Source of the DNA: Gammaproteobacteria bacterium
GTDB taxonomy: Bacteria > Pseudomonadota > Gammaproteobacteria > UBA4575
NCBI GenBank assembly: GCA_028281205.1
Contig: JANQKJ010000243.1
Coordinates: 1-9,356, forward strand
Direction: 5' to 3'
DNA length: 9,356 nt
A model generated the notes under the pieces. That model made no database searches. It was not told the origin of the DNA and saw only the letters and a program-made list of their open reading frames with translations. Each line of letters opens with the position of its first letter. The stretch's first letter is position 1. Both the position numbers and the translations under genes were made by a program. Positions 7,635-9,356 of the stretch are shown in pieces.

Positions 7635-7647
7635 GCTAATATTTAGC
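7635..7647. repeat. Short inverted repeat in the gltD/yhiN convergent gap
   Basis: GCTAA-TAT-TTAGC is a perfect 5-bp inverted repeat with a 3-base loop, 12 bases after the gltD stop. It is too short and A+T rich, and lacks a T-run, for a confident terminator call. The rest of the 85-bp convergent gap (7623-7707) shows no better hairpin, so the 3' end of the gltBD transcript is unexplained by an intrinsic terminator. Confidence 0.25.
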
Positions 7648-7707
7648 GTGCGCTTAAAGCAAGTGTGGTCTGTCGCATAATCCGCTTGAGTTGCCACGTA
7701 CTATAAC

Positions 7708-8928
7708 TTAAGCCACTTGGCCAGCAGCTACCGCTGAAGCCCACGCCCACTGAAAGTTAAATCCCCCTAAGTGGCCTGTAACATCGAGCACTTCGCCAAT
7801 AAAATAAAGGCCTTTTTGTTTGTTGGCTTCCATTGTTTTAGAAGAGATTTCGTTGCAATCAACACCGCCTAGGGTTACTTCTGCAGTGCGATAACCTTCA
7901 GTTCCGGCAGGTATAAACTGCCAGTTATGACAATGCTGTGCGATGTTGCTGAGGTCGGAGTCAGCAAACTGAATAATCGGCGTGTCATTAAACTGTGAAT
8001 CTGGAAACCATAAATCAATTAGCGTTTGGGCGGTGTTCTTACTTAAATATTTAGCGAGCAGATTTTTTAGTGTTAGCTTCGATCCTCGCGTTTTATATTG
8101 GTTTAATTCCTCTAATAAATTAATTTTTGGTAATAAATTAATATCAACAATAGTGTTAGCTTTCCAGTATGAAGATATTTGTAAAATAGCTGGACCGCTA
8201 ATGCCTCTATGCGTGAATAATATATTTTCATTGAAGCTTATACCGCTGCAAGATACTGACGCTTCAATTGAATTGCCGCTTAACTGTGATAGTTTAGCTA
8301 AAATATGAGGGTTGGCAGTAAAAGGAACTAAAGCTGCTTGAGTGGGCGTCACTGCGATATTAAATTGTTTTGCAACTTGGTAGCCAAATCCACTGGCACC
8401 CATAGTTGGTATAGAAAGTCCACCGGTGGCAATAACTAAAGAATCACACTGGCAAGTGCCGAAGTTTGTGCTTAATTGAAAGCATGTTGTGTCGAATTCA
8501 ATATGGCTTACTTCACATTTGGTTCTGATTTTAGCGCCTGCTTGTTGACACTCACTAATTAACATGTTGAGAATATCTTTGGCTTTGTTATCACAAAACA
8601 ACTGGCCCAATTTTTTCTCATGATAGGGGATATTATACTGGTCGACTAGTGCAATAAAATCATAAGGTGTGTAACGGGATAATGCTGATTTACAAAAATG
8701 AGGATTATTGGAAATAAAATTATTCGCTTGGGTGTAGATATTTGTGAAATTACAACGCCCTCCACCAGACATTAAAATTTTTTTGCCCACTTTATTGGCG
8801 TGATCAATAACTAATACACTACGTCCACGCGCTCCCGCTACAGCTGCACACATTAATCCGGCTGCACCGGCACCGATAATCAAAACATCTATTTTCTTCG
8901 GCAACAATGATTTTTCTGTCGTTGTCAT
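7708..8928 (-). CDS. yhiN: YhiN/HI0933-family FAD-binding oxidoreductase
   Basis: The 406-residue product is a full-length member of the HI0933-like flavoprotein family (E. coli YhiN, about 400 residues). The FAD Rossmann motif GAGAAG is at residues 19-24 with Asp42 at the end of the second strand. The family signature GKKILMSGGGRCNFTN ends at residue 63. A second conserved block, ATGGLSIPTMGASGFGY, is at 167-183, HRGISGPAIL follows, and GEVLDVTGHLGGFN at 378-391 closes the FAD site. The physiological substrate of the family is not settled; members are annotated variously as aminoacetone oxidases or BaiN-like reductases, so I name no reaction. It is rich in cysteine (about a dozen), with no CxxC redox pair obvious. 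No clear ribosome site precedes the ATG at 8926-8928. It is convergent with gltD and divergent from the tautomerase. Confidence 0.92.
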   Translation of the reverse strand: MTTTEKSLLPKKIDVLIIGAGAAGLMCAAVAGARGRSVLVIDHANKVGKKILMSGGGRCNFTNIYTQANNFISNNPHFCKSALSRYTPYDFIALVDQYNIPYHEKKLGQLFCDNKAKDILNMLISECQQAGAKIRTKCEVSHIEFDTTCFQLSTNFGTCQCDSLVIATGGLSIPTMGASGFGYQVAKQFNIAVTPTQAALVPFTANPHILAKLSQLSGNSIEASVSCSGISFNENILFTHRGISGPAILQISSYWKANTIVDINLLPKINLLEELNQYKTRGSKLTLKNLLAKYLSKNTAQTLIDLWFPDSQFNDTPIIQFADSDLSNIAQHCHNWQFIPAGTEGYRTAEVTLGGVDCNEISSKTMEANKQKGLYFIGEVLDVTGHLGGFNFQWAWASAVAAGQVA

Positions 8929-8951
8929 GTATACAGTTCTAATATTATTTA

Positions 8952-8959
8952 TAAGGAGT
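8952..8959 (+). promoter_or_regulatory. Strong ribosome binding site of the tautomerase gene
   Basis: TAAGGAGT lies 7 bases before the ATG at 8967. It is the clearest Shine-Dalgarno match in the window apart from that of gltD. It supports a start that leaves Pro directly after Met, as the enzyme chemistry requires. Confidence 0.75.
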
Positions 8960-8966
8960 ATTTAAC

Positions 8967-9170
8967 ATGCCGTATGTCAATATTAAAGTAACTAATGAGG
9001 GTGTGACAAAACAACAAAAATCTCAACTTATTCAAGGTGTCACTCAATTACTGGAAACCATATTGAATAAAAACCCAGCAACTACAGTTGTTGTGATTGA
9101 TGAAGTTGAAACGGACAATTGGGGGATTGGCGGTGAGCAAGTCACCGAGCGCAGAAAAGTAGGCAAATAA
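8967..9170 (+). CDS. 4-oxalocrotonate tautomerase family protein
   Basis: The 67-residue product starts MPYVNIKV. Removal of Met would expose Pro as the catalytic base used by the tautomerase superfamily. The C-terminal block DNWGIGGEQVTERR matches the conserved end of small 4-oxalocrotonate tautomerase-like proteins, and the length fits a single beta-alpha-beta unit that normally assembles into a hexamer. The substrate cannot be told: there is no aromatic meta-cleavage pathway gene nearby, so a role in 2-hydroxymuconate conversion is not supported, and many such small paralogues have no known physiological substrate. The gene is divergent from yhiN with only 38 bp between start codons, so promoters must overlap coding sequence on at least one side. 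It converges on the thioredoxin-like gene with an 11-bp gap. Confidence 0.9.
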   Translation: MPYVNIKVTNEGVTKQQKSQLIQGVTQLLETILNKNPATTVVVIDEVETDNWGIGGEQVTERRKVGK

Positions 9171-9181
9171 ATGCTGAATAG

Positions 9182-9356
9182 TTATTGATTAATTAATGTT
9201 TGAATTGCCTGCTCAATATCAGCTTCAGTAAATTGCTTATTGGGGTTATCGCCGGTGAGTCTGAATTGTTCCTGACCTTGCTGGTTATATATAAGAACAG
9301 CAGGTATGCCTATTAGATTTAATTGTTCAAATGTATGCATAATATTTTCATCCATA
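9182..9356 (-). CDS. C-terminal part of a thioredoxin-fold protein (5' truncated by window)
   Basis: The last 57 codons of a minus-strand gene end at TAA (9182-9184), with the 5' part beyond the window. The segment QLNLIGIPAVLIYNQQGQEQ has the cis-proline loop (GIPA), the following beta strand and the turn (NQQGQE) of the thioredoxin fold, followed by FRLTG and a C-terminal helix (FTEADIEQAIQTLINQ). That is the usual second half of a TlpA/thioredoxin-like or DsbE-like redox protein. The CxxC active site would lie upstream and is not visible, so redox activity is unproven. An in-frame ATG sits at 9353-9355 at the very edge, but a protein starting there would lack half the fold, so I treat the gene as continuing. 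Its 3' end nearly abuts the tautomerase gene. Confidence 0.65.
   Translation of the reverse strand, partial: MDENIMHTFEQLNLIGIPAVLIYNQQGQEQFRLTGDNPNKQFTEADIEQAIQTLINQ

Noticed and set aside
7982..8308. 108-codon plus-strand frame inside yhiN
   Set aside because: It lies fully antisense to a well-supported flavoprotein gene and shows no family motif or ribosome site.
8951..8980. Minus-strand TTGACA (8980-8975) paired with TATAAA as a yhiN promoter
   Set aside because: The spacer to the TATAAA-like hexamer is 21 bases, well outside the usual 16-18; no good -10 occurs at the right distance.
1..9356. Possible defence island, mobile element, CRISPR array or other novel multi-gene system
   Set aside because: No transposase, integrase, repeat array, tRNA or toxin-antitoxin pattern is visible; the region is dominated by housekeeping gltBD and common small genes.

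Overview
The window reads as a stretch of ordinary chromosome from a Gram-negative proteobacterium, most likely a gammaproteobacterium with moderately low G+C. This placement is inferred from the gene families (DUF3429 membrane protein, a YhiN/HI0933-type flavoprotein, a 4-oxalocrotonate tautomerase-like protein, a gltBD operon) and from the base composition. No rRNA or other phylogenetic marker is present, so it is tentative. I see no mobile element, CRISPR array, tRNA or phage gene.

Layout. Positions 1-312 hold the C-terminal end of an unrecognised acidic protein (+). It converges on a small DUF3429-type membrane protein (-, 327-779), and a hairpin spans the junction. A 112-bp divergent gap follows, then a two-gene plus-strand unit: a 90-residue, three-helix membrane protein (892-1164) and a 57-residue basic protein with a C-x-H...C-x2-C zinc-ribbon-like pattern (1176-1349, GTG start). 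A roughly 245-bp gap carries a good sigma70-type promoter candidate and a short leader hairpin. It leads into the gltB-gltD operon (1595-7622), which takes up about two thirds of the window.

Downstream, a YhiN-family FAD protein (-, 7708-8928) converges on gltD. It is divergent, with only 38 bp between start codons, from a 67-residue tautomerase (+, 8967-9170). The window ends inside a thioredoxin-fold protein (-, 9182 to the edge).

How the genes work together. GltB and GltD form NADPH-dependent glutamate synthase, the GOGAT half of the ammonia-assimilating GS/GOGAT cycle. GltD passes electrons from NADPH through FAD and Fe-S clusters to the 3Fe-4S and FMN centres of GltB. GltB splits glutamine and channels ammonia to 2-oxoglutarate. 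The two genes overlap by 8 bp and are probably translationally coupled. The flanking genes show no clear functional link to nitrogen metabolism.

Novelty. I looked for an undescribed system and did not find a convincing one. The items most worth a second look are the uncharacterised membrane-protein/zinc-ribbon gene pair, the hairpin at the first convergent junction, the gltB leader, and the unidentified C-terminal fragment at the left edge.
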